From: Bacteroidia bacterium
Lineage (GTDB): Bacteria > Bacteroidota > Bacteroidia > NS11-12g > UBA955
DNA: 7,436 bases
Direction of reading: 5' to 3'
NCBI GenBank assembly: GCA_014376345.1
Contig: JACMRS010000350.1
Span: 1-7,436 of the forward strand
Both the position numbers and the translations under genes were made by a program. Shown in pieces: positions 1 to 6,923 of the stretch (its first letter is position 1; every line of letters starts with the position of its first letter). The notes under the pieces are model-generated. The model was not told the DNA's origin. It was given only the letters and a program-made list of their open reading frames with translations, and did no database searches.

Positions 1-444
1 ACATACGTTAAACGAAACTGTAGAGCCACAACTACAACTACCGCCATTTACAGTTAATTCAACCTGATTTGAGCTGCTTCCACTACAACCTGTAGATTTA
101 CAAACACCGGCACCCCATGTACCCCATGCATTTCCATCACAAGTAGCTGAATAAGAAGTACCATTTTTTAAAGCAATTGCCAGCTTTCTGGTAATAAAAG
201 GATCTGTACAAGTATAACCGGTATTATTATAAGTACCCTTAGCTGTTACTTTCTTAAACCTAATAGAATTAGTATCCAATTTTGCTCTGAAAGTACCCCA
301 TCCATCGTATTGGGTAGTACCGGGACAGTAAGTTGATCCTCCGCTAAAACTGTCGCTATATATTATTTTGGCCTGAGATGATGCTTCATAAGCTCCTAAT
401 AAAGCAAATGAAAAAACAAAAAGTTTTAGTAATTTTAATTTCAT
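1..444 (-). CDS. Secreted cysteine-rich protein, N-terminal part (runs off left edge)
   Basis: This is an open frame of 148 codons from the ATG at 444-442 with no stop before the window edge, so the C-terminus is missing. Residues 1-25 form a type I signal peptide: lysines at 2, 4 and 7, a hydrophobic core of Leu, Phe, Val and Ala, then a polar Ala-Ser-Ser-Gln-Ala region where cleavage is likely. The mature part is rich in Gly, Ser, Thr and Tyr and has eight cysteines (40, 79, 102, 115, 120, 137, 139, 148). It also has Trp-Gly-Thr motifs at 49-51 and 108-110. This composition fits a disulfide-stabilised beta-sheet extracellular domain. From memory it resembles an unnamed cysteine-containing domain seen in secreted Bacteroidota proteins, but I cannot verify that. 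A T9SS sorting domain may lie in the missing part. It lies 156 bp downstream of ffh on the same strand and probably has its own promoter. The molecular function is unknown. Confidence 0.82.
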   Translation of the reverse strand, partial: MKLKLLKLFVFSFALLGAYEASSQAKIIYSDSFSGGSTYCPGTTQYDGWGTFRAKLDTNSIRFKKVTAKGTYNNTGYTCTDPFITRKLAIALKNGTSYSATCDGNAWGTWGAGVCKSTGCSGSSSNQVELTVNGGSCSCGSTVSFNVC

Positions 445-474
445 GATTTGTACGTTTATATATTGTGCAGGTTG

Positions 475-505
475 TAAAAGTAACAAAAAAATTCAAAAAC
501 ACAAA
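475..505 (-). promoter_or_regulatory. Probable Bacteroidota-type promoter of the secreted protein gene
   Basis: On the minus strand a TTTG (-33-like, 505-502) is followed after 19 bases by TACTTTTA (482-475), which matches the -7 consensus TAnnTTTG except for the last base. The -7-like box ends 30 bases before the ATG at 444. The spacing suits the primary sigma factor of this phylum, but the region is so T-rich that a chance match is possible. Confidence 0.4.
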
Positions 506-570
506 AAGATAACACTAAATTTATAACAAATGTTAAAAATATTCCAGAGTAAAAGCAATAAAATAAGCTT

Positions 571-595
571 TAAAAATTATAAAAGATTTATCTTT
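571..595 (-). terminator. Weak AT-rich hairpin after ffh, possible terminator
   Basis: Starting five bases after the ffh stop codon, the minus strand reads AAAGAT-AA-ATCTTT (595-582), a perfect 6-bp inverted repeat, followed by a T-rich run (581-571). The stem has only one G-C pair per arm and a very short loop, so it would be unstable. It is reported because its position and T-tract fit an intrinsic terminator. Confidence 0.25.
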
Positions 596-600
596 ACAAA

Positions 601-1905
601 TTACCTTGGAAGTTTACCACCCATCGAATTCATGGTTTTCATCATTTTTTTCATGCCTTCAAACTGAGTTAAAAGCTTATTTAATTCAACTACCGTTTTA
701 CCACTTCCTTTTGAAATTCTTGCTTTTCTTGAAGCATTCAGAATTTCGGGATTACTCCGTTCCTTAGGTGTCATAGATAGTATCATAGCTTCAATACCTT
801 TAAACGCATTTTCATCTACATCCAGATCTTTGATTTTATTACCAATGCCAGGTATCATCGCCATCAGATCCTTCATACTTCCCATTTTCTTGATTTGCTG
901 AAGCTGACTCAGAAAATCTCCAAAATCAAACTTATTCTTACTGATTTTCTTCTGAATTCTGGCTGATTCATCTGCATCAAAAGTAGCTTGAGCCCTTTCT
1001 ACAAGAGATACAATATCACCCATGCCCAATATTCTACCTGCCATCCTTTCAGGATAAAAAACATCCAGAGCATCAAGCTTTTCTCCGTTACTTACAAATT
1101 TTACAGGTTTATTAACTACAGATTTAATAGAAAGCGCTGCACCACCGCGTGTGTCACCATCCATTTTGGTTAAAACAACTCCATCAAAGTTTAACCTGTC
1201 ATTGAAGTTTTTAGCTGTATTCACTGCATCCTGACCAGTCATTGCATCCACAACAAATAAGGTTTCAGTTGGATTTACAGCTTTTTTCACTTCATATATC
1301 TCAGTCATCATCGTCTCATCTATACTTAAACGGCCAGCAGTATCTATGATTACAACATTAAATCCTTTCTCTTTAGCATAAGCAATTGCATTTTTAGAAA
1401 TAGAAACAGGATCTTTACTTTCAGGCTCTGAATAAACTTCAACACCCGTCTGTTCTCCTAAAACTTTTAACTGGTTTATAGCTGCAGGTCTGTAAATATC
1501 ACATGCCACCAAAAGTGGTTGTCTGCCTTTACTTTTAATAAATTTTCCAAGTTTTCCTGTAAATGTTGTTTTTCCAGAACCTTGCAAACCGGCAATCAGA
1601 ATTACTGCAGGTGATCCAATAAAATTAAAATCTGCCTGCTGTCCGCCCAAAAGCGTTACCAGTTCATCGTTTACAATTTTGGTTAAAAGCTGACCGGGTG
1701 AAATACTTGTAAGTACATTTTGACCCAGTGCTTTGGTTTTGACAACCTCAGTAAAATCTTTTGCAATTTTATAATTTACATCGGCATCTACAAGAGCACG
1801 GCGAATTTCTTTGATTGTTTCGGCAACATTTATTTCAGATATTCTGCCCTGGCCTTTGAGGGTCTTTATTGCTTTTTCAAGCTTTGAACTTAAACTATCG
1901 AACAT
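601..1905 (-). CDS. ffh: Signal recognition particle protein Ffh (SRP54 GTPase)
   Basis: Ffh binds the signal sequences of nascent inner-membrane and some exported proteins. With the SRP RNA and the receptor FtsY it delivers the ribosome to the Sec/YidC machinery, hydrolysing GTP. The 434 residues show the full N-G-M layout. The N domain (about 1-95) has the ALVDADVN motif at 37-44. The G domain (about 96-295) has the P-loop GLQGSGKTT at 106-114, DIYRPAA at 136-142, DTAGR at 188-192, TKMD at 246-249 and the closing NGEK loop at 273-276. The methionine-rich M domain (about 305-434) has the flexible finger MGSMKDLMAMIPG at 341-353 and the SRP RNA-binding helix with SRKARISKGSG at 392-402. Length is normal for bacterial Ffh (E. 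coli 453) and no key residue is missing. The ATG at 1905 places the N-domain helix at the very start, as in other Ffh proteins. No Shine-Dalgarno sequence is seen. The gene lies 45 bp downstream of the giant adhesin-like gene on the same strand, so read-through is possible alongside its own promoter. No SRP RNA gene is visible. Confidence 0.98.
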   Translation of the reverse strand: MFDSLSSKLEKAIKTLKGQGRISEINVAETIKEIRRALVDADVNYKIAKDFTEVVKTKALGQNVLTSISPGQLLTKIVNDELVTLLGGQQADFNFIGSPAVILIAGLQGSGKTTFTGKLGKFIKSKGRQPLLVACDIYRPAAINQLKVLGEQTGVEVYSEPESKDPVSISKNAIAYAKEKGFNVVIIDTAGRLSIDETMMTEIYEVKKAVNPTETLFVVDAMTGQDAVNTAKNFNDRLNFDGVVLTKMDGDTRGGAALSIKSVVNKPVKFVSNGEKLDALDVFYPERMAGRILGMGDIVSLVERAQATFDADESARIQKKISKNKFDFGDFLSQLQQIKKMGSMKDLMAMIPGIGNKIKDLDVDENAFKGIEAMILSMTPKERSNPEILNASRKARISKGSGKTVVELNKLLTQFEGMKKMMKTMNSMGGKLPR

Positions 1906-1924
1906 ATTAATGCAGTAATTACCG

Positions 1925-1932
1925 CAAAAATA
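1925..1932 (-). promoter_or_regulatory. Candidate -7 element for ffh
   Basis: The minus strand carries TATTTTTG, an exact match to TAnnTTTG, ending 19 bases before the ffh ATG. No good TTTG -33 partner is found at 17-21 bases upstream, where the sequence would overlap the 3' end of the preceding gene. It could let ffh be transcribed independently of the large gene. The eight-base match has moderate chance probability in such AT-rich DNA. Confidence 0.4.
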
Positions 1933-1950
1933 GTGTTTTAAAGATTAAAA

Positions 1951-4900
1951 TTAACGGATAAGAGTGACAGTTCCTTTGAAATGAAATGATTTATTGTCAA
2001 GTCCAACAGCTCTAATCTTATAAACATAGACCCCATCCTTACAATTTTCACCCATATACTTGCCATTCCAGCCCTCTTTCATGTCATTGGTGAAAAAGAT
2101 TTTCGCACCCCAACGGTCATAAATTTCAAGACTGTAATCAAGTATCACATTTCCTGTTTTATTAAAAATGAAAACACCTTTTGGATTGAAAACATCATTT
2201 ATTCCATCATTATTAGGAGTAAATGAATTAGGCACATACATTTGCGATTCAGGTACAGTGCAGGCGGTATTAGAATGACTTTCCAATCCGCTGAAATCAT
2301 TTCTGAATGCAACTACTTCAAAGCAAAGAGAATCAGATTGGGTAACATCAACACTTGTGAAAACATATTTAGTTGAATCTCCCGGCACAAAAGCTACATG
2401 CTGAAAAGTGCCATCAGCCAGTTTTACACGCACACTGTAACTTCTTACTCCTTCGCTCCACGCTAAATAAGGAGTCCATGAAAGATTTATCAGATACTTG
2501 ACAGTTTGCGCTGACAAAAGAATACTTTTTGAAATCGTTGAAGGCACTGAATAATTATTACAAAAATCCTGGACTTTAATTTTATAGGTATAAGAAAAAT
2601 TATGAACATCAGTATTCAAATCTATAAAACCGGTAGTATCAGAATACGCATAAAAATTGCTGTTTCCACCAGGATAAGTTCTTTCTATAATATAATTTTT
2701 TATAGTAAATCCTTTAGGATATGGCTTCCAGGTTGTGTAAATTTCATTGTCATTAATTACAGTAGCTACAATGGGTTCAACTTGCGCTGTAGGTTTAATA
2801 ATAATCGGAATTCCGCAAGTTATATTACTCTGCGAACGCCATTTATTATTTGGATTTATTGCAACAACATAATAACAATAGCTGCCATCACAAAGATTTT
2901 TATCATTATAATTAGAAAAGTCTCCATCTACAGAATCAAGTAAATTGTATGGACCGCCATTCTTAGATCTGTAAATATAATATTTTTTCACCTTTAACCA
3001 TCCCTGATACTTTACCCAGTTAAGCTCTATTTCATTAGCCACTTTACTAGAATCTCTTAAAAAGACAGTAAAATGAGATAAGGAATAATTCCCTTTAACA
3101 TTGCAATTGTCTTCAGATTTAAGCGAATACCCGTATACCTGTTTATTGACATCAACCCCGTTGATTACAGTGAAAAACGTGTCATTAATTCCGTAAGCAT
3201 CATAAAGTGGAATATATCCTGATCTGTCTTCAAATAAATGATAACCTTTAAAACGTGAATATTTAGATTTTGACCAGTTAACAAGAATATCCTTATTATT
3301 TAAAACGGTAACATAATTTATTATTGCAGAAGGTGGTGGTATTGTGTCATAAACATACACATAATATTCTGCAGAATCTTTACAGCCGTTTTTGTCTGTA
3401 ATAATAAGAACAGCCTGATTTAAATACGAATTCTTGTATTTGTGAACCGGGTTTCTTTGTGTAGATGTATCTACGAAACTGAAAGGTTCACCAAAATCCC
3501 ATTTCCATTGCTTAACATTTGCATCATTAAGTGAAGAACCTTTGAATGCCACAGGAAAATTATAACAAGCTGTATCTTTATCTGCAGAAATAGATGCAAC
3601 AGGTTTACTCCACGATTTTATTTTATACTTATTTCTTAATGTATCAGTACAACCGTTGGAGCTGGTGGAAACGAGTACCGGACTGTAATTTCCTGCAGGA
3701 TAGCGGTGTTTTGGAAATAAATCTTTTGAATCGAAAATCCCATCACCTTCAAAATCCCATTCATAATCCTGTCCGTTATCAGTTATATTTCTAAAAGTAA
3801 CATCCAGAAGTTCACATCCGGTATCTTTTGCAATAGTATAATTTGAAATAGGCGATTTATAAACCACAATCGAATCCGGAGATTTATAAAGCACAAAACA
3901 ACCAAATGAATCGACAAGTGCTAATTGAGTTTTATAAACCTGAACATCCAGTGACCTGTCAAATACTTTATATGAATGTGATTGAAAATTAGTAGAATCA
4001 ATAGTTGAACCATCACCAAAATCAAGAAAGAATTTTGACAAGTATTTACTTTTATTGACAAAACCGACTTTTAGAGCCTCACAGCCAACTGTATTGGTTA
4101 AAGAATAATCAGGAATTGGTCCGATAATTTTAATGTATCCCTTTTTAACAAGAGTATCCATACAACCATATCCTGTTACTATTAACTTCACATCCAGTCC
4201 ATTTGGCCCGGTATTTTTTCTGTACAAATGACTCTTTGCATTAGTTCCTGTGAAAAGAGTATCACCATCTCCAAAATACCAGGTATTATTATAAATCCAT
4301 GGGTTAGGAGCAGGTGTGAAAGTTACTACCGAGGGTGCACAATAATTAATGGTATCGGCAGCTGTAAAAATCGCTCTGATATCATTAACATAAATATCTC
4401 TGGAAATTGTATCACTACAACCTCCTGCTGCTTTTACAATTAAAATTACATTGAAAATTCCTGTTTTCGTAAATACTATTGAAGGAGAAACTGTAGTGTC
4501 ATTTTTTATAAACTTAAATCCGGTCAGAGAATCTTTAACCGACCATTTATATGAAACAGGATTTTGTGATGAAGCATTTGTTAGTTTAACCGGCCTGTTC
4601 AGACAAGCGTAGTTAGGCGCATAAAAGAGTGCTTTCACTCCAACTACAACAGAATTATAGTCAACACTGTCTTTACATCCGGAAGGTGAGGTATAATTAA
4701 ACCTCATTGTAAAAGTATTTCTTCTGGTAAAATTAGCTGTAGTAATTAATGCATTTTTATTTGCAATTACCACACCGTTATTTGGCAATGCTCTCCACAA
4801 AGTAGAATATACAGAAGAGCCGTTTAAGAAATTACGGTTATTGGTAAGAGTAGCTTTAAGGGTGGTTGATAAAGGGTCGCAGCCATTATCCGGTGAAACA

Positions 4901-6840
4901 AAAAGTTTGAATTTCGCACCGCTAACATATATTTTCTTTTTAATAAACTGCGTGTCTAAACAACCGCCGCTTTTTGAATATGTAACCAGTTTGATTGTAT
5001 AAATACCGGGCTCATCAAAAGCAGCATCGATAGAATCACCAACATAAGTAAGTTTAATTTTAGCACTGTCTTTATGACTGAAAAGCCATATAAAAGTAAA
5101 ATTTTTAAAACTGTCTGTAATTTTTGCTGAAAGTCTTACCGGGAAATTCCTGCAAGGCAAAGTATCCTTTAAAAATACTGCAATAGAAGGCTTTGAAATT
5201 TTAATTTTTCTGTTTAAAATAATTGAATCTTTACATCCTAATTTATTATAAGCAACAAGTTTAACACTGTATCTACCTGTATCAGAATAGGTTCTGAAAG
5301 GATTTATTGCTGTATCTGTTGCAATTATTTTTTTAAGTTTATAGGTTGTATCATAAAATGTCCAGATGTATTTATTTACTGCTTTTGCAGATGCTTGCGG
5401 TGTGCTGTTGGTAAACTTAACCATTTCAAACGGACAGGCAGGATCAGGTGTCCAGGTGAACCTAGGGTCAATTTTTGTCATCCAGATTGCTGCCTTTCTG
5501 ATAACTGTATCACTGCATCCATTACTGCCCTTCCCTATCAGAGTAACAGTATAAGTACCTTTTTTACGTAAAATCACCCTCAGATTTGATGATGTTGCTA
5601 AGGTATCATAAACAGCTGAATCGTTGTGTACTTTCCAAGACCAGGAAACCGGTGTAGCGCCAGTTGTTACTGAAGTATTAACAAGCTGAAAAGTGTCAGG
5701 ATATGTACAACCTCTATTGTAATTTAATGAAAAGTTAGCCTGTGGACCATTAACAGTTACATAGTTGGTAAAAGTTTTTTCAGAAATACAATTCTGATAA
5801 TTATCGGTTATTTTAAAAGAGAACTTACCAGGCTTGGTAAACTTTAATTTCTTAACATTGTTTTTATTGAAAACCTCGTTGTAATATTTTGGAGTATCGG
5901 TGAGTAAAAAACCGGTACGCGCATTAGGAACCGAAATTGTAAGAAGATTACTGTAACAAATATTTGTAGCAGAAAAAATTACGTTCAGATTGATGCTGTC
6001 TACGAAAGATAAATATTTCTTTTTTGAAACAGTATAAACACATCCGAGAGTTGTGGTTATTTTAAGACTTACGTCAAAAGTATCTTTTGTATTGTAAAGA
6101 ATATTTTTTGCTATGCGCTGTGTTGAAGAATTGGGAGAGGCTTTAGGAAAGCTCCAAAGAATGCTTTTTATGTTCTGCTTCGCAGAATCAATTACAGGTG
6201 TAAAAGTAACAGGCTTTGGAAAACAACCATTGAGTGCACTTGCAGTAAAATCCAGCTTAACAGTATCAACAATATTAATAACTGAATCGACAGTTTGCTT
6301 AGACTGGCAACCGAAAGAATCTTTAGTGATTAAACTGATGCTTTTATAACCGGCAGGAAAAGTGAATTTAGCCCACAGTGATTTTGGTCCGTTTTTAATA
6401 AGGTTACCATTTATCAACCAATCCCTCTGAACAGATTTTGCGGTATTATCAGTTAAAAGTACTGAATCATTTCCATGACAAAAAACCGATTTAGAAGCTA
6501 AAACCTGAATTTTAGGAGAAGCTTTAGCATCTATAAAATTTGTTTTAGTTATAATACAAGTTGAACCGTCTTTATATTTTAGTTTTAATGAAACAGATTG
6601 TTTACCACTGGAAGTATAAAGTTTAGATATAATACTATCACCCGGAGCATATCCAGAACCAAAATTCCATTCAAAAGTTGTTCCTGCAGGAAAATTAGTT
6701 ACTTCAAACTTAACTATCTGAGGAATACAAATAACTGTATCATTGCTTGAAATTACCGCTCCTCCACATTGTGAATAAGATAATTGAGCTGAAAAAATCA
6801 GCAAAACCAAAAGCAAATATGTCTTTAAATGGCGCACCAT
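1951..6840 (-). CDS. Giant multidomain PKD/Fn3 surface protein with T9SS type B sorting domain
   Basis: A 1629-residue exported protein. Residues 1-23 are a Sec signal peptide (Arg3, Lys6, Leu/Val-rich core 8-16, probable cleavage after Ser-Tyr-Ser at 21-23). Residues about 27-1165 form 13 PKD-like beta-sandwich domains. The clearest cores are WNFGSG (58-63), WYFGDGD (854-860), DFGDGS (940-945), WDFEGDG (1028-1034) and WDFGEP (1113-1118). Most end in a Gly-Cys-x-Asp-Thr/Ser motif. Residues about 1167-1530 form roughly four fibronectin-III-like domains with recurring hydrophobic-x-Trp then Tyr-x-hydrophobic patterns. Residues 1534-1629 are the gliding-motility-associated (CHU_C/type B) C-terminal domain: PNSFTPNNDGINDVF (1537-1551), YDRWG (1574-1578), GWNG (1590-1593), DGVYVYKI (1602-1609), and a final KGTVTLIR. 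Such proteins cross the outer membrane through T9SS and stay on the surface or are released, usually as adhesins or motility proteins. No catalytic domain is seen, so an adhesive or structural role is inferred. The first Met is required for the signal peptide, as the next Met is at 454. No PorP/SprF partner gene is adjacent. Confidence 0.95.
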   Translation of the reverse strand: MVRHLKTYLLLVLLIFSAQLSYSQCGGAVISSNDTVICIPQIVKFEVTNFPAGTTFEWNFGSGYAPGDSIISKLYTSSGKQSVSLKLKYKDGSTCIITKTNFIDAKASPKIQVLASKSVFCHGNDSVLLTDNTAKSVQRDWLINGNLIKNGPKSLWAKFTFPAGYKSISLITKDSFGCQSKQTVDSVINIVDTVKLDFTASALNGCFPKPVTFTPVIDSAKQNIKSILWSFPKASPNSSTQRIAKNILYNTKDTFDVSLKITTTLGCVYTVSKKKYLSFVDSINLNVIFSATNICYSNLLTISVPNARTGFLLTDTPKYYNEVFNKNNVKKLKFTKPGKFSFKITDNYQNCISEKTFTNYVTVNGPQANFSLNYNRGCTYPDTFQLVNTSVTTGATPVSWSWKVHNDSAVYDTLATSSNLRVILRKKGTYTVTLIGKGSNGCSDTVIRKAAIWMTKIDPRFTWTPDPACPFEMVKFTNSTPQASAKAVNKYIWTFYDTTYKLKKIIATDTAINPFRTYSDTGRYSVKLVAYNKLGCKDSIILNRKIKISKPSIAVFLKDTLPCRNFPVRLSAKITDSFKNFTFIWLFSHKDSAKIKLTYVGDSIDAAFDEPGIYTIKLVTYSKSGGCLDTQFIKKKIYVSGAKFKLFVSPDNGCDPLSTTLKATLTNNRNFLNGSSVYSTLWRALPNNGVVIANKNALITTANFTRRNTFTMRFNYTSPSGCKDSVDYNSVVVGVKALFYAPNYACLNRPVKLTNASSQNPVSYKWSVKDSLTGFKFIKNDTTVSPSIVFTKTGIFNVILIVKAAGGCSDTISRDIYVNDIRAIFTAADTINYCAPSVVTFTPAPNPWIYNNTWYFGDGDTLFTGTNAKSHLYRKNTGPNGLDVKLIVTGYGCMDTLVKKGYIKIIGPIPDYSLTNTVGCEALKVGFVNKSKYLSKFFLDFGDGSTIDSTNFQSHSYKVFDRSLDVQVYKTQLALVDSFGCFVLYKSPDSIVVYKSPISNYTIAKDTGCELLDVTFRNITDNGQDYEWDFEGDGIFDSKDLFPKHRYPAGNYSPVLVSTSSNGCTDTLRNKYKIKSWSKPVASISADKDTACYNFPVAFKGSSLNDANVKQWKWDFGEPFSFVDTSTQRNPVHKYKNSYLNQAVLIITDKNGCKDSAEYYVYVYDTIPPPSAIINYVTVLNNKDILVNWSKSKYSRFKGYHLFEDRSGYIPLYDAYGINDTFFTVINGVDVNKQVYGYSLKSEDNCNVKGNYSLSHFTVFLRDSSKVANEIELNWVKYQGWLKVKKYYIYRSKNGGPYNLLDSVDGDFSNYNDKNLCDGSYCYYVVAINPNNKWRSQSNITCGIPIIIKPTAQVEPIVATVINDNEIYTTWKPYPKGFTIKNYIIERTYPGGNSNFYAYSDTTGFIDLNTDVHNFSYTYKIKVQDFCNNYSVPSTISKSILLSAQTVKYLINLSWTPYLAWSEGVRSYSVRVKLADGTFQHVAFVPGDSTKYVFTSVDVTQSDSLCFEVVAFRNDFSGLESHSNTACTVPESQMYVPNSFTPNNDGINDVFNPKGVFIFNKTGNVILDYSLEIYDRWGAKIFFTNDMKEGWNGKYMGENCKDGVYVYKIRAVGLDNKSFHFKGTVTLIR
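1954..2241 (-). other. T9SS type B C-terminal sorting domain (part of the giant protein)
   Basis: This segment encodes residues 1534-1629. It carries the hallmarks of the family: an N-terminal PNxFTPNxDGxND block, a central IYDRWG strand, a GWNG turn followed by a Cys-x-Asp-Gly-Val-Tyr-Val-Tyr strand, and a last strand ending in LIR at the stop codon. Known family members use this domain for passage through the T9SS and, unlike type A domains, commonly depend on a PorP/SprF-like outer-membrane partner. Confidence 0.93.
2251..3342 (-). other. Fibronectin-III-like tandem region (part of the giant protein)
   Basis: This segment encodes residues about 1167-1530, with roughly 80-95 residues per unit. 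Strand B signatures recur as ILVNWSK (1185-1191), IELNWVK (1271-1277), IYTTWKP (1367-1373) and INLSWTP (1451-1457). Each is followed about 10-15 residues later by a Tyr-rich strand (GYHLFE, KYYIYR, NYIIER, SYSVRV). This is the Trp/Tyr arrangement of Fn3 folds. The region links the PKD array to the sorting domain. Unit boundaries are estimates by eye. Confidence 0.72.
3346..6762 (-). repeat. Array of 13 divergent PKD-like domains, each with one cysteine pair (part of the giant protein)
   Basis: This segment encodes residues about 27-1165. Each unit of about 80-95 residues has a first Cys next to a hydrophobic strand, a central Trp-x-Phe type core and a second Cys near its end. The pairs are 38/95, 121/178, 206/267, 295/351, 378/442, 469/536, 563/627, 654/722, 746/808, 834/893, 920/981, 1009/1064 and 1092/1153. 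Intra-pair spacing is 55-68 residues and inter-pair spacing 24-28. Copies are divergent at protein level and I saw no obvious near-identical DNA repeats, which points to old duplication. Only the last four and the first keep a clear FGDG-like core. Confidence 0.85.
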
Positions 6841-6851
6841 ACGTGATTATA

Positions 6852-6859
6852 CAAATATA
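6852..6859 (-). promoter_or_regulatory. Candidate -7 element for the giant surface-protein gene
   Basis: The minus strand reads TATATTTG, an exact TAnnTTTG match, ending only 11 bases before the ATG at 6840. No TTTG -33 box is found 17-21 bases upstream. If used, transcription would begin a few bases before the start codon and give a nearly leaderless mRNA. Neither the start codon nor the signal peptide allows a later start. Confidence 0.42.
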
Positions 6860-6869
6860 GGTTATATTT

Positions 6870-6900
6870 TTTATGTTGTGATAGGTTTTTATTACTTTTG
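6870..6900 (+). promoter_or_regulatory. Candidate promoter of the TPR lipoprotein gene
   Basis: TACTTTTG at 6893-6900 is an exact match to the -7 consensus TAnnTTTG. TTTA at 6870-6873, one base off the -33 TTTG, lies exactly 19 bases upstream of it. The -7 box ends 23 bases before the ATG at 6924, allowing a short leader. It lies back to back with the candidate promoter of the minus-strand gene, so the two genes are divergently transcribed from an 83-bp region. Confidence 0.45.
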
Positions 6901-6923
6901 CCCCAAATAACAAAATATATACC

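Noticed and set aside
445..600. Possible small RNA (such as SRP RNA) next to ffh
   Set aside because: The stretch is strongly AT-rich and has no GC-rich hairpin or GNAR-type tetraloop structure like that of SRP RNA.
988..1173. Plus-strand open frame antisense to ffh
   Set aside because: It lies entirely within the conserved Ffh G and M domain region on the opposite strand and has no recognisable protein features.
2602..2943. Plus-strand open frame of 113 codons inside the giant gene
   Set aside because: It is antisense to the well-supported Fn3-like region, and its product is an Ile/Asn/Tyr-rich string without domains or a promoter. It is a shadow of AT-rich coding DNA.
5366..5554. Plus-strand frame with a membrane-like product, along with similar frames at 3594-3794, 4228-4443 and 6113-6349
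   Set aside because: All are antisense to PKD-like units whose protein sequence is clearly conserved in register. No start signals or family features were seen.
3346..6762. Regular repeats that could suggest a CRISPR or DNA-level tandem array
   Set aside because: The periodicity is at protein level (about 80-95 codons). The DNA copies are divergent, and no short identical repeats with spacers occur.
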